NCBI RefSeq assembly: GCF_009828585.1
Contig: NZ_WSRZ01000008.1
Coordinates: forward strand, 97,511-161,510
Reading direction: 5' to 3'
Source: Shewanella litoralis
GTDB lineage: Bacteria > Pseudomonadota > Gammaproteobacteria > Enterobacterales > Shewanellaceae
DNA length: 64,000 bases
The notes below the pieces were generated by a model. The model had not been told where the DNA came from. It saw nothing but the letters and a program-made list of their open reading frames with translations, and searched no databases. Made by a program: the position numbers and the translations under genes. Below are positions 53,039-63,573 of the stretch, in pieces (the first letter of the stretch is position 1; the number at the start of each line of letters is the position of its first letter).

Positions 53039-53767
53039 ATGAAGTTAACCAAAGCATTTGCCCTCGTTGTCAGCCTTGTTATTGCACCTATTGTGTCAGC
53101 GGCACCTGCAACAGATGTATCAAACGAATCCGCCCTGAAACAAAAACTGACCGACACCTTGGGCGTGAATGTTTCGCTTATTCAATCTTCTCCAGTAGAC
53201 GGCCTTTATCAAGTGTTGACCGACCGTGGCGTGCTTTATGTGACTAAAGATGGCACTAAGCTATTTCACGGTAATTTGTACGACATGGAACAGGGCATGA
53301 AAAACTTAACCGAGGCTGCATTAGCCGGTCCACGTTTAGAAATGCTTAAGCCATTTGAAAAAGACATGTTGGTCTATAAAGCCAAAGATGAAAAACATGT
53401 CATTACCGTTTTTACTGACGTTGATTGCGGCTATTGCCGTAAGCTACACAACCAAATGCAAGGGTATAACGATTTAGGTATTACGGTTCGTTATTTAGCT
53501 TATCCGCGCGCGGGTGTGCCCTCTGCCAACGCTGATGAAATGCAAGCAGTATGGTGTGCAAAAGATCCGCTTAAAGCGATGACAGAAGCCAAAAACGGTG
53601 GCAATGTTAAAGCGTCTAGCTGTGGTATTGATATTACAAAGCAGTATCAACTAGGTCAGGCGTTTGGCATTAATGGTACGCCGGCACTCGTGTTAGAAAA
53701 CGGCACTATGGTGCCAGGTTATCAATCACCTGCCGACTTGTTACGCACTATTGAAGCAAGTCTTTAA
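53039..53767 (+). CDS. dsbC: Thiol:disulfide interchange protein DsbC
   Basis: A 242-residue periplasmic disulfide isomerase. Signal peptide ends at about IVSA (21); N-terminal dimerisation domain, then a thioredoxin domain with active-site CGYC (130-133) and cis-Pro in NGTPALVLENG; further Cys pair (CAKDP, SSCGID). The start ATG 53039 has TTAGGA before it; a more distant in-frame start adds a non-signal-like tail. It works with DsbD, not visible here. Confidence 0.94.
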   Translation: MKLTKAFALVVSLVIAPIVSAAPATDVSNESALKQKLTDTLGVNVSLIQSSPVDGLYQVLTDRGVLYVTKDGTKLFHGNLYDMEQGMKNLTEAALAGPRLEMLKPFEKDMLVYKAKDEKHVITVFTDVDCGYCRKLHNQMQGYNDLGITVRYLAYPRAGVPSANADEMQAVWCAKDPLKAMTEAKNGGNVKASSCGIDITKQYQLGQAFGINGTPALVLENGTMVPGYQSPADLLRTIEASL

Positions 53768-53786
53768 TTATTAACAGCGTAAAATT

Positions 53787-53812
53787 AAAGGTGAGCTTAG
53801 GCTCACCTTTTT
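53787..53812 (+). terminator. Terminator-like hairpin after dsbC
   Basis: AAAGGTGAGC-TTAG-GCTCACCTTT, a perfect 10-bp stem with a short T tail, 20 bases after the dsbC stop. Confidence 0.8.
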
Positions 53813-53937
53813 GTTATTCATCTCTTTCAATTTAAGCCAGTAAGTCAAACAAGCTAAGCTGTGATTAGATTATCGCTTAATTATCATTGAAAAACCTGAG
53901 CTGATTGATTTACTCATTGTTCAAATAAGGTTGTCTT

Positions 53938-55662
53938 TTGTCACACAAAATAGTCCGTCGCCCTCAGGTTGATGATTCGCATTTACCGCCTGCATTGCCG
54001 CCATTGTTAAAGCAGCTGTATGCCCGTCGTGGTGTGGCAGAGGCAGACTGCGAGTTAGTGTTAACTAAGTTACTTCGTCCTGAAACCATGAAAGGCCTAT
54101 CTGAAGCTGCAATATTGATTGCCGATGCCATCGCTGCTGATAAGTCGATATTAATTGTTGGTGACTTTGATGCTGACGGTGCGACATCTACCAGCGTATG
54201 TATGTTGGCGTTAAAGATGATGGGCGCTAAAAAAGTTGATTATTTAATCCCCAATCGCTTTGATTATGGTTACGGCCTTAGTCCTGAGATTGTTGCTGTG
54301 GCCTATTCAAAATCTGCTGATATGCTCATTACTGTTGATAACGGCATCTCATCTATTGAAGGCGTTGCGGCGGCTAAGTTGCTTGGCATGCAAGTGGTGG
54401 TAACCGATCATCACCTACCGGGTAAAACACTGCCAAATGCTGATGTGATTGTGAACCCTAACCAGCCGGGATGTGAGTTTGCCAGCAAATCGATTGCAGG
54501 CGTTGGCGTGGCCTTTTACTTAATGTCGGCATTACGAGCAGAGTTACGGCAACGCAATTGGTATCAACAACATCATATTGCAGAGCCCAATTTAGGCACG
54601 CTATTAGATATTGTTGCGCTGGGCACCGTGGCTGACGTGGTGTCGCTAGATGCCAATAATCGTATCTTGGTCAATGCGGGTTTGCAGCGAGTGAGAAGCG
54701 GCCGTTGTCGAGTCGGTATTACCGCTTTACTCGAGGTGGCCAAACGCAGCCCAGAAAAAATGGTGGCTGCTGACTTTGGTTTTGCTGTTGGTCCCCGTTT
54801 AAATGCAGCAGGGCGCTTAGATGAAATGGCTCTAGGGGTGGAAACGCTATTGTGTGATGACATCATGCGGGCCAGAAGAATGGCTGCTGAGCTTGATGGC
54901 TTAAACCAAGAGCGCCGCGAATTAGAAACTGGCATGCAGCAAGAGGCGCTTAAGAGTTTGCAGCAAGTGTCGCTTAATGAAGATGATTTACCCTGGGGCA
55001 TTGCCATTTTTCAAGAGGATTGGCATCAAGGTGTAATTGGTATTTTGGCTTCACGGATTAAAGACCGTTACCACCGACCTGTTATTGCGTTTGCCGATGC
55101 GGGTGAGGGCGAAATTAAGGGGTCGGCTCGCTCAATTAAAGGCTTACACATGCGTGATTTACTCGAACGCATCAATAGCCAGCACCCTGGGATGATCATT
55201 AAATTTGGCGGTCATGCCATGGCTGCGGGGTTATCACTTAAAGCAGATGCATTTGAGCTGTTTAAACACGCTTATGATAATGCCGTGCGGGATCTTTTAG
55301 ATTATGAGCAGTTAACTGGCGAGTTATTGTCTGACGGCGAATTACCGACAGAACTGCTTAACCTAGACACTGCATTTTTGCTACGTAATGCTGGCCCTTG
55401 GGGGCAGTCATTTGAAGAGCCGTTATTTGATGGCGTTTTCAGAATCATTCAACAACGCATTGTGGGGGAGAAGCATTTAAAATTACTTCTAGAAACGCCC
55501 TGTAGCAGCTTAATGCTCGATGGCATTGCGTTTAATATCGATTTAGCCATTTGGCCTGACGCCACGATACAGCAGGCAAGGGTGGTGTATAAGCTTGATG
55601 TAAATGAGTTTCGTGGCAACCAGACTGTGCAGTTGATGGTGGATTACATCGAGCCGCTGTAA
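53938..55662 (+). CDS. recJ: Single-stranded-DNA exonuclease RecJ
   Basis: A 574-residue 5'-3' ssDNA nuclease of the DHH family, acting in recombination and mismatch repair. The metal-binding motifs are in GDFDADGATST, DNGISS and TDHHLPG, and DHHA1 features GPRLNAAGR and KFGGHAMAAGLSL are intact. It is collinear with E. coli RecJ. It begins at TTG with AAGG nearby. It comes after a terminator-like hairpin behind dsbC, so co-transcription with dsbC may be partial. Confidence 0.95.
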   Translation: MSHKIVRRPQVDDSHLPPALPPLLKQLYARRGVAEADCELVLTKLLRPETMKGLSEAAILIADAIAADKSILIVGDFDADGATSTSVCMLALKMMGAKKVDYLIPNRFDYGYGLSPEIVAVAYSKSADMLITVDNGISSIEGVAAAKLLGMQVVVTDHHLPGKTLPNADVIVNPNQPGCEFASKSIAGVGVAFYLMSALRAELRQRNWYQQHHIAEPNLGTLLDIVALGTVADVVSLDANNRILVNAGLQRVRSGRCRVGITALLEVAKRSPEKMVAADFGFAVGPRLNAAGRLDEMALGVETLLCDDIMRARRMAAELDGLNQERRELETGMQQEALKSLQQVSLNEDDLPWGIAIFQEDWHQGVIGILASRIKDRYHRPVIAFADAGEGEIKGSARSIKGLHMRDLLERINSQHPGMIIKFGGHAMAAGLSLKADAFELFKHAYDNAVRDLLDYEQLTGELLSDGELPTELLNLDTAFLLRNAGPWGQSFEEPLFDGVFRIIQQRIVGEKHLKLLLETPCSSLMLDGIAFNIDLAIWPDATIQQARVVYKLDVNEFRGNQTVQLMVDYIEPL

Positions 55663-55716
55663 TGGTGGGCTGCATTGTTTAGTACAAGGATGTACTGACC
55701 TTCATCAATACTGAAA

Positions 55717-55750
55717 ACAAAAAGGCCTCGCAATGCGAGGCCTTTTTGTT
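55717..55750 (+). terminator. Terminator after recJ
   Basis: AAAAAGGCCTCGC-AAT-GCGAGGCCTTTTT, a strong stem, followed by T tract; it can also serve the convergent tRNA. Confidence 0.92.
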
Positions 55751-55785
55751 AATCTTTATTAGTCGCGTTAGCCACCAATGTAATA

Positions 55786-55861
55786 TGGTGCCCGAACCCG
55801 GAATCGAACCAGGGACACGAGGATTTTCAATCCTCTGCTCTACCGACTGAGCTATTCGGGC
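55786..55861 (-). tRNA. tRNA-Phe(GAA)
   Basis: The minus strand gives a full 76-base cloverleaf: 5' GCCCGAATAGCTCAGTCGGT, D-loop, anticodon loop TTGAAAA with anticodon GAA, T-arm GGTTCGATTCC and a genome-encoded CCA. A single-gene tRNA between recJ and bamD; no clear companion tRNA is seen nearby. Confidence 0.97.
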
Positions 55862-56113
55862 GACGGACGCAATTTAAAGGGTTTTGGCCTGTCGAGTCAA
55901 CTGGTTTTTACTATTTATCTTAAAAAACGATTCGTTTGAACGTATTTTGCCCGTATCGGTGTTAATTTATCCATTGTGTGGGATAGTTCACATAAGCGCG
56001 TTTTCATCACTCAACTGTTTTTCGTTTGAGCGTTTATCGTCATTGGAATAGAAAATGACTACTTTACCAAATGCTCTGGGTGAAATATTACCGATATAAT
56101 CCAGTGACAGGCA

Positions 56114-56139
56114 TAAAAAAACGCTCCGAGGAGCGTTTT
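56114..56139 (-). terminator. Terminator of bamD
   Basis: AAAACGCTCC-GA-GGAGCGTTTT, 28 bases beyond the bamD stop codon. Confidence 0.88.
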
Positions 56140-56166
56140 GATATTTAATACAAATGCTAACGTTAA

Positions 56167-56928
56167 TTAGTTCGTTAACATTTCATTGTTAGGGAAGTTA
56201 GTTCTCATCACCATTTTAATGTGCTGTTGTAACTTCTCTTGGCCTAACTCACCGTAAGCTTCAGACATAATTTCAAGTGCACGTTCTGTTGCCGGAGTAC
56301 CTGGAAATTTTTCCATGACGGTTTGCGCTCGCACTGCTGCTGCACTCCAGGCGTTCATTTTGATATAATACTCAGCTACCTGAATAGAATACTGCGCTAA
56401 ACGGTTTTTCAGAAACTGCATGCGATGCTGTGCATCAGCTGCGTACTTACTATCTGGGTAAGATTTAATCAAACGATCAAAATCTTTAAATGCATCTTGC
56501 GCATTTTTAGGATCGCGGTCGGTGCGATCGATATTCATTAAATCGTGAAATAAATAATTATCTGCCTGCATATTGGTTAAACCACGCATATAATGCACGT
56601 AATCAATATTTGGATGCGTTGGATTGAGGCGTAAAAAGCGATCAATGTTAGCAATTCCAGAGGCCGCGTCGTCCATTTTGTAATACGCATAAATCAAATC
56701 TAATTGAACTTGAGTCTTGTGCGGACCAAATGGATAACGAGAGTCTAATGCTTCAAGTGAACGCACGGCTTTAGAGTAATTCCCTAATTCCATTGATGTT
56801 CTTGCTTGAGTATAGAGCTGATCAGGAGATGCATTTCGTGTAAATTCATCTTCTTCTGGACTGCTACTACAGGCTGTTAAAGCCAGTGAAAGTAATACTA
56901 GGGCGGCACCTTGGGCAAATTTATACAT
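56167..56928 (-). CDS. bamD: Outer membrane assembly lipoprotein BamD
   Basis: A 253-residue lipoprotein of the BAM complex (YfiO). Signal with lipobox LTAC (Cys20), then five TPR-like repeats (YTQARTSMELGNYSKAVRSLEALDSRYPFG, QVQLDLIYAYYKMDDA, PNIDYVHYMRGLTNM, DFDRLIKSYPDSKYAADA). It binds BamA and helps fold outer-membrane beta-barrels. The ATG at 56928 is chosen over an upstream TTG because the signal peptide begins at MYKF. It is divergent from rluD, as in E. coli. Confidence 0.92.
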   Translation of the reverse strand: MYKFAQGAALVLLSLALTACSSSPEEDEFTRNASPDQLYTQARTSMELGNYSKAVRSLEALDSRYPFGPHKTQVQLDLIYAYYKMDDAASGIANIDRFLRLNPTHPNIDYVHYMRGLTNMQADNYLFHDLMNIDRTDRDPKNAQDAFKDFDRLIKSYPDSKYAADAQHRMQFLKNRLAQYSIQVAEYYIKMNAWSAAAVRAQTVMEKFPGTPATERALEIMSEAYGELGQEKLQQHIKMVMRTNFPNNEMLTN

Positions 56929-57051
56929 ACTTGAATTCAATTCTTTTTAAGTTGTTGTTAAGAATTTTTCCATTTCACGGTAAAATAGAAAACATCCGAT
57001 TGTAACAGATAGCACATTCACTTTGGACCCCTAAACTGGGGTACGGTTCCT

Positions 57052-58026
57052 ATGACACAAGAGATTAATCTAAAAAGCGAGATAACAGCAACACAAACCG
57101 GTCTGAGATTAGACCAAGCATTAGCTGGTTTGTTCCCTGACTACTCGCGCACACGCATCAAGGAATGGATCCTATCTGGTGCAATTACTGTTGACGGTAT
57201 CACAGTCGACAAGCCACGGGAAAAGGTTTTCGAGTCTCAGTTGATAGAAGTTGCAGCAACACTTGAAGAAGAAGTGCGTGCTAAGGCGCAAAATATCGAC
57301 TTAAATATTATTTATGAAGACGATCATATACTGGTTGTGAATAAACAAGCCGGTTTAGTTGTACATCCTGGTGCGGGTAATGCAGACGGCACCCTAATGA
57401 ATGCGTTATTGCATCATTGTCCTGACATTGAACATGTGCCACGAGCCGGTATCGTTCATCGCCTAGACAAAGACACCACAGGTTTGATGGTTGTAGCCAA
57501 AACCGTTGAAGCACAAACTCATTTGGTTGCCGCATTGCAAGCGCGCGATATCGTTCGCGAATATGAAGCCATTGTGCTTGGTACTATGACTGCTGGTGGC
57601 ACCGTTGATGAGCCGATTGAGCGTCATGCTACAAGACGTACGCAAATGGCGGTGATTCATGGTGGTCGTCCATCTGTAACTCACTATCGAGTCGCTGAAA
57701 AGTTCCGTGCTCATACGCGTTTACGTTTACGCCTTGAAACCGGTCGTACTCACCAAATTCGTGTGCATATGGCGCACATTGGCCATGTTTGGGTTGGCGA
57801 TCCTGTGTATGGTGGCCGCCCAAGACCCCCAAAAAATGCTAGCCCAGAATTTTTTGAGTTACTGAAAGGCTTTAACCGCCAAGCATTACACGCGGTGCGT
57901 TTAGAATTAGCGCATCCGTTTACTTGCGAAATCATGACTTGGCATGCGCCAATTCCTGATGACATGGTTGAGCTCACCAAAGCGTTACGTGCCGATACGC
58001 AATTAAACCCTATTGAGTATTTATAA
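57052..58026 (+). CDS. rluD: 23S rRNA pseudouridine(1911/1915/1917) synthase RluD
   Basis: A 324-residue pseudouridine synthase. S4 RNA-binding domain at the N-terminus (RLDQALAGLFPDYSRTRIKEWILSG), then the catalytic domain with GIVHRLDKDTTGLMV; the nucleophile Asp is D139, the same number as E. coli RluD. It modifies helix 69 of 23S rRNA. The stop codon overlaps the start of yfiH by a base; the two form an operon with clpB downstream behind its own sigma-32 promoter. Confidence 0.94.
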   Translation: MTQEINLKSEITATQTGLRLDQALAGLFPDYSRTRIKEWILSGAITVDGITVDKPREKVFESQLIEVAATLEEEVRAKAQNIDLNIIYEDDHILVVNKQAGLVVHPGAGNADGTLMNALLHHCPDIEHVPRAGIVHRLDKDTTGLMVVAKTVEAQTHLVAALQARDIVREYEAIVLGTMTAGGTVDEPIERHATRRTQMAVIHGGRPSVTHYRVAEKFRAHTRLRLRLETGRTHQIRVHMAHIGHVWVGDPVYGGRPRPPKNASPEFFELLKGFNRQALHAVRLELAHPFTCEIMTWHAPIPDDMVELTKALRADTQLNPIEYL

Positions 58027-58778
58027 TGCTCCAGCACGATTGGCCATTACCTGATAATGTCGCAATAGCGATGACTGATCGACATGGCGGATGCAGTTTA
58101 GCGCCATTTGACAGTTTAAATTTAGGGTTACATGTTGGCGATAATCAACAACATGTTTTGGCTAATCGTGCCGCTTTACGCCAACGCTTATCTTTACCTA
58201 CTGAGCCATTATGGCTTGATCAAGTGCACGGTGTTGATGTGGTGAATATGTCGCATCTAAAACCGAGTGGGTCTGTGAGTGATTCGGCAATTCTTTCGTT
58301 GATAAAAGCAGATGCAAGTTACAGTAATCAAGCCGGTGATGTTTGCGCTGTCATGACGGCAGACTGCTTACCTGTATTGTTATGCAATCAACAAGGTACT
58401 GAAGTGGCTGCCGTACATGCTGGGTGGCGCGGGTTGTGTGCTGGCGTGATTGAGCAAGCGGTTGAATTATTTGCCTCATCCACTGCAGATTTAATTGCTT
58501 ATCTTGGTCCTGCAATAGGACCTGCTGCTTTTGAGGTTGGCGCAGAAGTACGCGATGCTTTTATGCAAAAACACCCTCAAGCCGCGCAATATTTTATTCC
58601 TCATCACAATAAATACCTTGCTGATTTACCCGGTCTTGCTTCTTTACGTTTAACGCAAATCGGAGTGTCACAAGTATTTAATACTAATGTATGTACTTTT
58701 ACTGACCCTGACTATTTTTCGTATCGTCGCGATCAACAAACTGGCCGCATGGCGTCGCTTATCTGGCTAAAATCATAA
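58026..58778 (+). CDS. pgeF: YfiH-family multicopper-type polyphenol oxidase / purine nucleosidase-like
   Basis: A 250-residue protein of the DUF152/YfiH family. The zinc- or copper-site His and Cys appear in RHGGCSLAPF, MTADCLPVLLCN, AAVHAGWRGL and the C-terminal TNVCTFTDPDYFSYRR. Members have been described as laccase-like oxidases, purine nucleoside phosphorylases and, in E. coli, as PgeF in peptidoglycan quality control; which applies here is not known. It starts one base before the rluD stop. Confidence 0.85.
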   Translation: MLQHDWPLPDNVAIAMTDRHGGCSLAPFDSLNLGLHVGDNQQHVLANRAALRQRLSLPTEPLWLDQVHGVDVVNMSHLKPSGSVSDSAILSLIKADASYSNQAGDVCAVMTADCLPVLLCNQQGTEVAAVHAGWRGLCAGVIEQAVELFASSTADLIAYLGPAIGPAAFEVGAEVRDAFMQKHPQAAQYFIPHHNKYLADLPGLASLRLTQIGVSQVFNTNVCTFTDPDYFSYRRDQQTGRMASLIWLKS

Positions 58779-58833
58779 TAATTCGTTCAAGTTCAAAAAA
58801 TAAACGATTTATTGATCTAGATTAAGTTTTAAG

Positions 58834-58861
58834 CTTGAAATTATATTAATCGCCCCCATCT
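58834..58861 (+). promoter_or_regulatory. Sigma-32 heat-shock promoter of clpB
   Basis: CTTGAAA, a 13-base spacer and CCCCATCT match the RpoH consensus at every position (CTTGAAA / CCCCATNT). It lies about 70 bases upstream of clpB. Confidence 0.93.
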
Positions 58862-58930
58862 TTAAGTTAACAAATTATTCATTTCTGAATTAATTTCCCA
58901 CTCAATAAGTATCAGATCCTAGGAGGTTAT

Positions 58931-61504
58931 ATGAGACTCGATCGTATGACTAATAAGTTTCAAATTGCTATTTCTGATGCCCAATCATTAGCCTTGGGGC
59001 GCGATCACCAATTTATCGAACCCATTCACTTAATGATGGCGCTATTAAATCAAGATTCTGGCTCTATTCATCCATTATTAACCCAAGCTGGCATTCGTGT
59101 TAGCGCGCTTCGCTCTGCTGTTACTCAGGAGTTAGAGCGTTTACCGCAAGTTGATGGTACCGGTGGCGATGTTCAATTGTCTCAAGGATTAATCCGTCTA
59201 CTGAATTTATGCGACAAGCTCGCACAAAAACGTAAAGACAAATACATTTCGTCTGAATTGTTTGTGCTTGCTGCACTAGAAAACAACGATTCATTGTCAA
59301 AAGCGTTAAAAGATTCAGGTGCCAGCAAAGAACTCATGGAAAAAACCATTGAGGACATGCGTGGAGGTCAAAAAGTTGATGATCCAAATGCAGAAGATCA
59401 GCGCCAGGCATTGAAAAAGTTCACTGTCGATTTAACCGAACGTGCAGAGCAAGGCAAACTAGACCCCGTGATTGGCCGCGACGACGAAATTCGCCGCACC
59501 ATTCAGGTATTGCAACGCCGGAGTAAAAATAACCCAGTGTTAATTGGTGAACCAGGCGTAGGTAAAACGGCCATAGTTGAAGGTTTAGCTCAACGGATCA
59601 TTAATGGTGAGGTGCCAGAAGGCATTAAAAACAAGCGGGTGTTATCACTCGACATGGGCTCGCTTATAGCAGGCGCAAAATATCGCGGTGAGTTTGAAGA
59701 ACGCCTCAAAGCAGTATTAAACGAGTTGTCGCAAGAAGAAGGGCAGGTAATTCTCTTTATTGATGAATTGCATACTATGGTTGGCGCTGGTAAAGGCGAA
59801 GGCGCAATGGATGCCGGTAATATGTTAAAGCCTGCTCTAGCACGAGGTGACTTACATTGTGTTGGCGCCACAACGTTAGATGAGTATCGTCAGTACATTG
59901 AAAAAGATGCTGCACTTGAGCGCCGCTTTCAAAAAGTGATTGTTGATGAGCCAAGTGTTGAAGACACCATTGCTATTTTACGTGGCTTAAAAGAACGTTA
60001 TGAGTTGCATCATCATGTTGAAATTACCGATCCTGCCATTGTTGCTGCCGCAACCATGTCGCATCGTTATATTTCAGACAGAAAATTACCCGATAAAGCT
60101 ATCGACTTAATTGACGAAGCGGCATCGAGTATTCGTATGCAAATCGACTCTAAACCAGAGGCGTTAGACAAATTAGAACGTCGCGCTATTCAATTAAAAC
60201 TCGAAGAGCAAGCCCTCAGTAAAGAAACCGATGACGCCAGCCGCAAACGTTTAGACTTTTTACAACAAGAGTTGAAAGAAGTTGAAAGCCACGCTGCTGA
60301 ACTCAACGAGATTTGGCATACCGAAAAAGCTGCTCTTGCAGGCACTCAGCATATTAAAGCGGATCTTGAGCAAGCACGCTTAGATCTAGAGGTGGCAAGA
60401 CGTGCCGGTGATTTAACCCGAATGTCTGAGTTACAGTATGGGCGGATCCCTGAGCTTGAAAAACAGCTCGATTTAGCTTCACAAGCTGAAATGCAAGATA
60501 TGACATTACTGCGCAATAAAGTCACCGAGGTTGAAATTGCCGAAGTGTTGTCAAAAGCAACCGGTATCCCGGTGTCAAAAATGCTTGAAGGTGAGCGCGA
60601 AAAATTATTGCACATGGAAGATGCATTACACGAACGCGTAATTGGTCAACATGAAGCCGTTGATGCTGTATCCAATGCGATTCGTCGTAGTCGTGCAGGT
60701 CTTGCTGATCCACAGCGCCCTATTGGTTCATTTTTGTTCCTTGGGCCAACCGGGGTCGGTAAAACCGAGTTATGTAAATCACTGGCTAAGTTTTTATTTG
60801 ATACCGAGTCGGCGTTGGTGCGCATCGATATGTCAGAATTTATGGAAAAACATACCGTGTCACGCCTAGTCGGTGCACCTCCAGGATATGTCGGTTATGA
60901 AGAAGGTGGCTATCTAACAGAAGCGGTTCGTCGTAAACCGTATTCGGTTATCTTGCTTGATGAAGTTGAAAAAGCGCATCCAGATGTGTTTAACATTTTA
61001 TTACAAGTGCTAGACGACGGCAGGTTAACTGATGGTCAAGGTCGTACAGTTGATTTTAAAAACACCGTTATCATCATGACATCTAACTTAGGTTCAGACC
61101 GAATTCAAGAAAGCTTTGGTCGTGCCAGTTATGAGGAAATGAAACAAAGTGTAATGGAAGTGGTTATGCAAAACTTCCGTCCTGAGTTTTTAAACCGTGT
61201 CGATGAATCTGTGGTGTTCCACCCATTAGATGCAAATAACATTAAGCATATTGCCAGTATTCAACTTGAATTACTGCGTAAACGTTTAGTGGAGAAAGAG
61301 TTTGATATCGAACTTACCGATGCCGCATTGTCACTCATTGCTGAAGCCGGCTTTGACCCAGTTTATGGTGCGCGGCCATTAAAACGTGCCTTACAGCAGG
61401 AAGTCGAAAACCCATTGGCACAGAAACTCCTACGTGGACAATTATTGCCAGGTAAGATGATTAAAGTCGATGTAGTAGATGGACAGTTAACATTTGAGCA
61501 ATAA
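58931..61504 (+). CDS. clpB: ATP-dependent disaggregase ClpB
   Basis: An 857-residue Hsp100 chaperone cooperating with DnaK to rescue aggregated proteins. N-terminal ClpN domain, first Walker [10 protein letters not shown] at about 206, long coiled-coil middle domain (about 410-520, with [15 protein letters not shown]) and a second AAA+ with GPTGVGKTE at about 605. Start has AGGAGG. A perfect sigma-32 promoter lies upstream, though read-through from rluD-pgeF is possible. Confidence 0.97.
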   Translation: MRLDRMTNKFQIAISDAQSLALGRDHQFIEPIHLMMALLNQDSGSIHPLLTQAGIRVSALRSAVTQELERLPQVDGTGGDVQLSQGLIRLLNLCDKLAQKRKDKYISSELFVLAALENNDSLSKALKDSGASKELMEKTIEDMRGGQKVDDPNAEDQRQALKKFTVDLTERAEQGKLDPVIGRDDEIRRTIQVLQRRSKNNPVLIGEPGVGKTAIVEGLAQRIINGEVPEGIKNKRVLSLDMGSLIAGAKYRGEFEERLKAVLNELSQEEGQVILFIDELHTMVGAGKGEGAMDAGNMLKPALARGDLHCVGATTLDEYRQYIEKDAALERRFQKVIVDEPSVEDTIAILRGLKERYELHHHVEITDPAIVAAATMSHRYISDRKLPDKAIDLIDEAASSIRMQIDSKPEALDKLERRAIQLKLEEQALSKETDDASRKRLDFLQQELKEVESHAAELNEIWHTEKAALAGTQHIKADLEQARLDLEVARRAGDLTRMSELQYGRIPELEKQLDLASQAEMQDMTLLRNKVTEVEIAEVLSKATGIPVSKMLEGEREKLLHMEDALHERVIGQHEAVDAVSNAIRRSRAGLADPQRPIGSFLFLGPTGVGKTELCKSLAKFLFDTESALVRIDMSEFMEKHTVSRLVGAPPGYVGYEEGGYLTEAVRRKPYSVILLDEVEKAHPDVFNILLQVLDDGRLTDGQGRTVDFKNTVIIMTSNLGSDRIQESFGRASYEEMKQSVMEVVMQNFRPEFLNRVDESVVFHPLDANNIKHIASIQLELLRKRLVEKEFDIELTDAALSLIAEAGFDPVYGARPLKRALQQEVENPLAQKLLRGQLLPGKMIKVDVVDGQLTFEQ

Positions 61505-61522
61505 GTTAACTGTGTAAAATCA

Positions 61523-61546
61523 AAAAGGGAGCGAAAGCTCCCTTTT
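61523..61546. terminator. Terminator between clpB and the DUF4124 gene
   Basis: AAAAGGGAGC-GAAA-GCTCCCTTTT, a GNRA-like tetraloop stem between two convergent genes; serves both. Confidence 0.9.
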
Positions 61547-61572
61547 GATTTTCTAACGATCAACATTTTAGT

Positions 61573-62013
61573 TTACTTGCAAAACAATTTAACTCGCTCT
61601 GTGTTTTCAGCTATCGCAGCTTGTCTTTGTTCTTCGGTTAACTTTGAAGTGTCACCGGTTTCTTTATTTTGTTGGCTAAGATTAGTGTGTGTCTTTAACA
61701 CATTTAAACTGTGTTTAGCGCTTTCACAAATATCATTCGCTTGCTGTTTATCTTTTTCATTAATGATTTTCGCAGACTTAGCCAGTTCAGACTCTTCTGG
61801 CTTTGGCTCAGTTTTTCTTTGGGGAGTGCTCGTCCCAATTTTTGCCGGTTCCATATCTTCAGTGTAAATTTTCTTGGCATCGACATCTTTTGGCGGTTGT
61901 TGGCTGTAATGCACAACGCCGGATTTATCTACCCAGGTATATATAGTGGCGGCGTATAAAGAACAGCTAAATGCGAGTAAGGCTATACTAGTAACTAAAC
62001 GAAAAATTCCCAT
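61573..62013 (-). CDS. DUF4124 domain protein
   Basis: A 146-residue exported protein. Signal peptide MGIFRLVTSIALLAFSCSLYA, then the DUF4124 start ATIYTWVDKSGVVHYSQQPPKD; the rest is charged, helical and probably coiled, with a single Cys pair (about 102 and 145). The start is chosen at 62013: the GGGAA upstream fits, and a longer in-frame start would add an unrelated stretch. Function unknown; divergent from pssA. Confidence 0.8.
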   Translation of the reverse strand: MGIFRLVTSIALLAFSCSLYAATIYTWVDKSGVVHYSQQPPKDVDAKKIYTEDMEPAKIGTSTPQRKTEPKPEESELAKSAKIINEKDKQQANDICESAKHSLNVLKTHTNLSQQNKETGDTSKLTEEQRQAAIAENTERVKLFCK

Positions 62014-62111
62014 GTGAGTTCCCAAGGCTAAATTGACGCTATGCTTGATTGATTCAAAATATGCTATCTTGAATATAAATCCAACATCTAAAACGATATT
62101 GTTTAAAGTGT

Positions 62112-62960
62112 ATGCAAAATTCATCAAATCAAACAGCAAAAAATAAAGGTATTTACTTATTACCTAACTTATTTACCACAGCAGGCCTATTCTCTGGCTT
62201 CTATGCCGTGATAGCTTCCATGAATGGTCACTTTGAATTAGCTGCAATAGCAATCTTTATTGCAATGATATGTGATGGACTCGACGGAAGAGTCGCCAGG
62301 CTCACCAATACACAAAGTGATTTCGGTGCGGAATACGACAGCATGGCCGATATGGTGTCTTTTGGTATGGCCCCTGCAATACTTGTGTATAACTGGGCTT
62401 TGCAAGATTTAGGCAAAATAGGTTGGCTTGCGGCATTTATCTATTGTTCTTGCGCAGCATTAAGGTTAGCTCGCTTTAACACCCAAGTGGGAGTCGCTGA
62501 CAAGCGCTTCTTCCAGGGGCTTGCAAGTCCAGCTGCTGCCGCATTAATAGCTGGGAGTATCTGGAGCGGCAGTAGATATGAAATCGATCCGACCGATATT
62601 AGTTATATTGCTGCTTTTATAACGGCATTGGCAGGGTTATTGATGGTAAGTAACTTTAGGTATCATTCATTCAAAGAAGTCGACTGGCGAGGTAAAGTTA
62701 ATTTCATTGTCATGTTATTGCTGGTGGGCATTTTTGTGGTGATATCAGTAGAACCCGCAATTATTTTGTGTTTAAGCTTTTATACATATGCACTATCAGG
62801 TCCATTTATTACGATTAAAACCATCAAAAAGTTAAAAGTAGAGCATGTTCTTGGTGACACTGTAGCGAGCAGTAATAAAGCTGAGCAGCCACAAGACACA
62901 GTAAAAGAAGATGACAGCAACAACACAGAATCAACATCGATTAAAGATAAAGCTGACTAA
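62112..62960 (+). CDS. pssA: CDP-diacylglycerol--serine O-phosphatidyltransferase
   Basis: A 282-residue membrane enzyme making phosphatidylserine. The CDP-alcohol phosphotransferase motif is seen as D-G-L-D-G-R-V-A-R-L-T-x8-G-x3-D-S-M-A-D. About eight helices; the C-terminal tail is polar (TVASSNKAEQPQD...). This is the membrane-embedded type found in Bacillus and many proteobacteria, not the PLD-like PssA of E. coli. It is followed by a terminator and then the rRNA operon. Confidence 0.9.
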   Translation: MQNSSNQTAKNKGIYLLPNLFTTAGLFSGFYAVIASMNGHFELAAIAIFIAMICDGLDGRVARLTNTQSDFGAEYDSMADMVSFGMAPAILVYNWALQDLGKIGWLAAFIYCSCAALRLARFNTQVGVADKRFFQGLASPAAAALIAGSIWSGSRYEIDPTDISYIAAFITALAGLLMVSNFRYHSFKEVDWRGKVNFIVMLLLVGIFVVISVEPAIILCLSFYTYALSGPFITIKTIKKLKVEHVLGDTVASSNKAEQPQDTVKEDDSNNTESTSIKDKAD

Positions 62961-63001
62961 CCGTGTATCCATAACAGTAACGTTGTTTTATCTCGACGAA
63001 G

Positions 63002-63034
63002 AATAGCGCCTAACAATAGGTGCTATTTTTTTTT
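63002..63034 (+). terminator. Terminator of pssA
   Basis: AATAGCGCCTA and TAGGTGCTATT (one G-U) pair over a 4-base loop, followed by a long T run, 41 bases after the pssA stop. Confidence 0.88.
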
Positions 63035-63440
63035 AGCGTCTCCAACGTCTTAACATCCAGTCCTTGCACTTGACCATTACACTCAATGTTAAACCTGCCA
63101 AACACATGTAGACTCATCGCTGTAAACAACTTTGTAGTATTCATGCGTATTTAGTATGAAGCTAAGGTGGGTTAGACACTTTTAAACAGCGTAATAGAGG
63201 TAGGGTCACTAACGCTGGTTATCCCTGCTTTACATTTAAAGTGGTAATTAGTAATTAAAGGCGTGCAAATAATTGAACCGTTAACCACCCATAAGCTAAA
63301 TTTTGGCAATCTAGCTACTCAAAAAAGTAAACTTAGATAATGATACTAGTCATAATGTTGGCTTTTTAACCATAAATACACGGTTTTGTTTGATTAGTGT
63401 TCGCTTAAACCCTTTTTCAATAAAATAGCTAAAAAAGGGG
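63035..63440. other. Region upstream of the rRNA operon
   Basis: About 400 bases with no credible gene. It contains AT-rich DNA just before the first rRNA promoter (near 63410-63435) that may serve as an UP element or bind Fis; no specific Fis sites could be assigned. Confidence 0.45.
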
Positions 63441-63468
63441 TTGCACTAAATCTCTCGGTGCCTATAAT
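63441..63468 (+). promoter_or_regulatory. rRNA promoter 1
   Basis: TTGCAC, a 16-base spacer and TATAAT, followed by a GCGC-containing discriminator (GCGCATCC). The A/T-rich stretch AAAATAGCTAAAAAA upstream fits an UP element. This is a stringent-control-type architecture. Confidence 0.75.
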
Positions 63469-63573
63469 GCGCATCCACTGACACGGCAGACAGCGAAAGC
63501 GGTCATCGGGTTAGGTTGAATTAAGTGCTTCAAAACACTGAGTTCAAGGCGAAAAGAAAGTTTGAAAAAACAC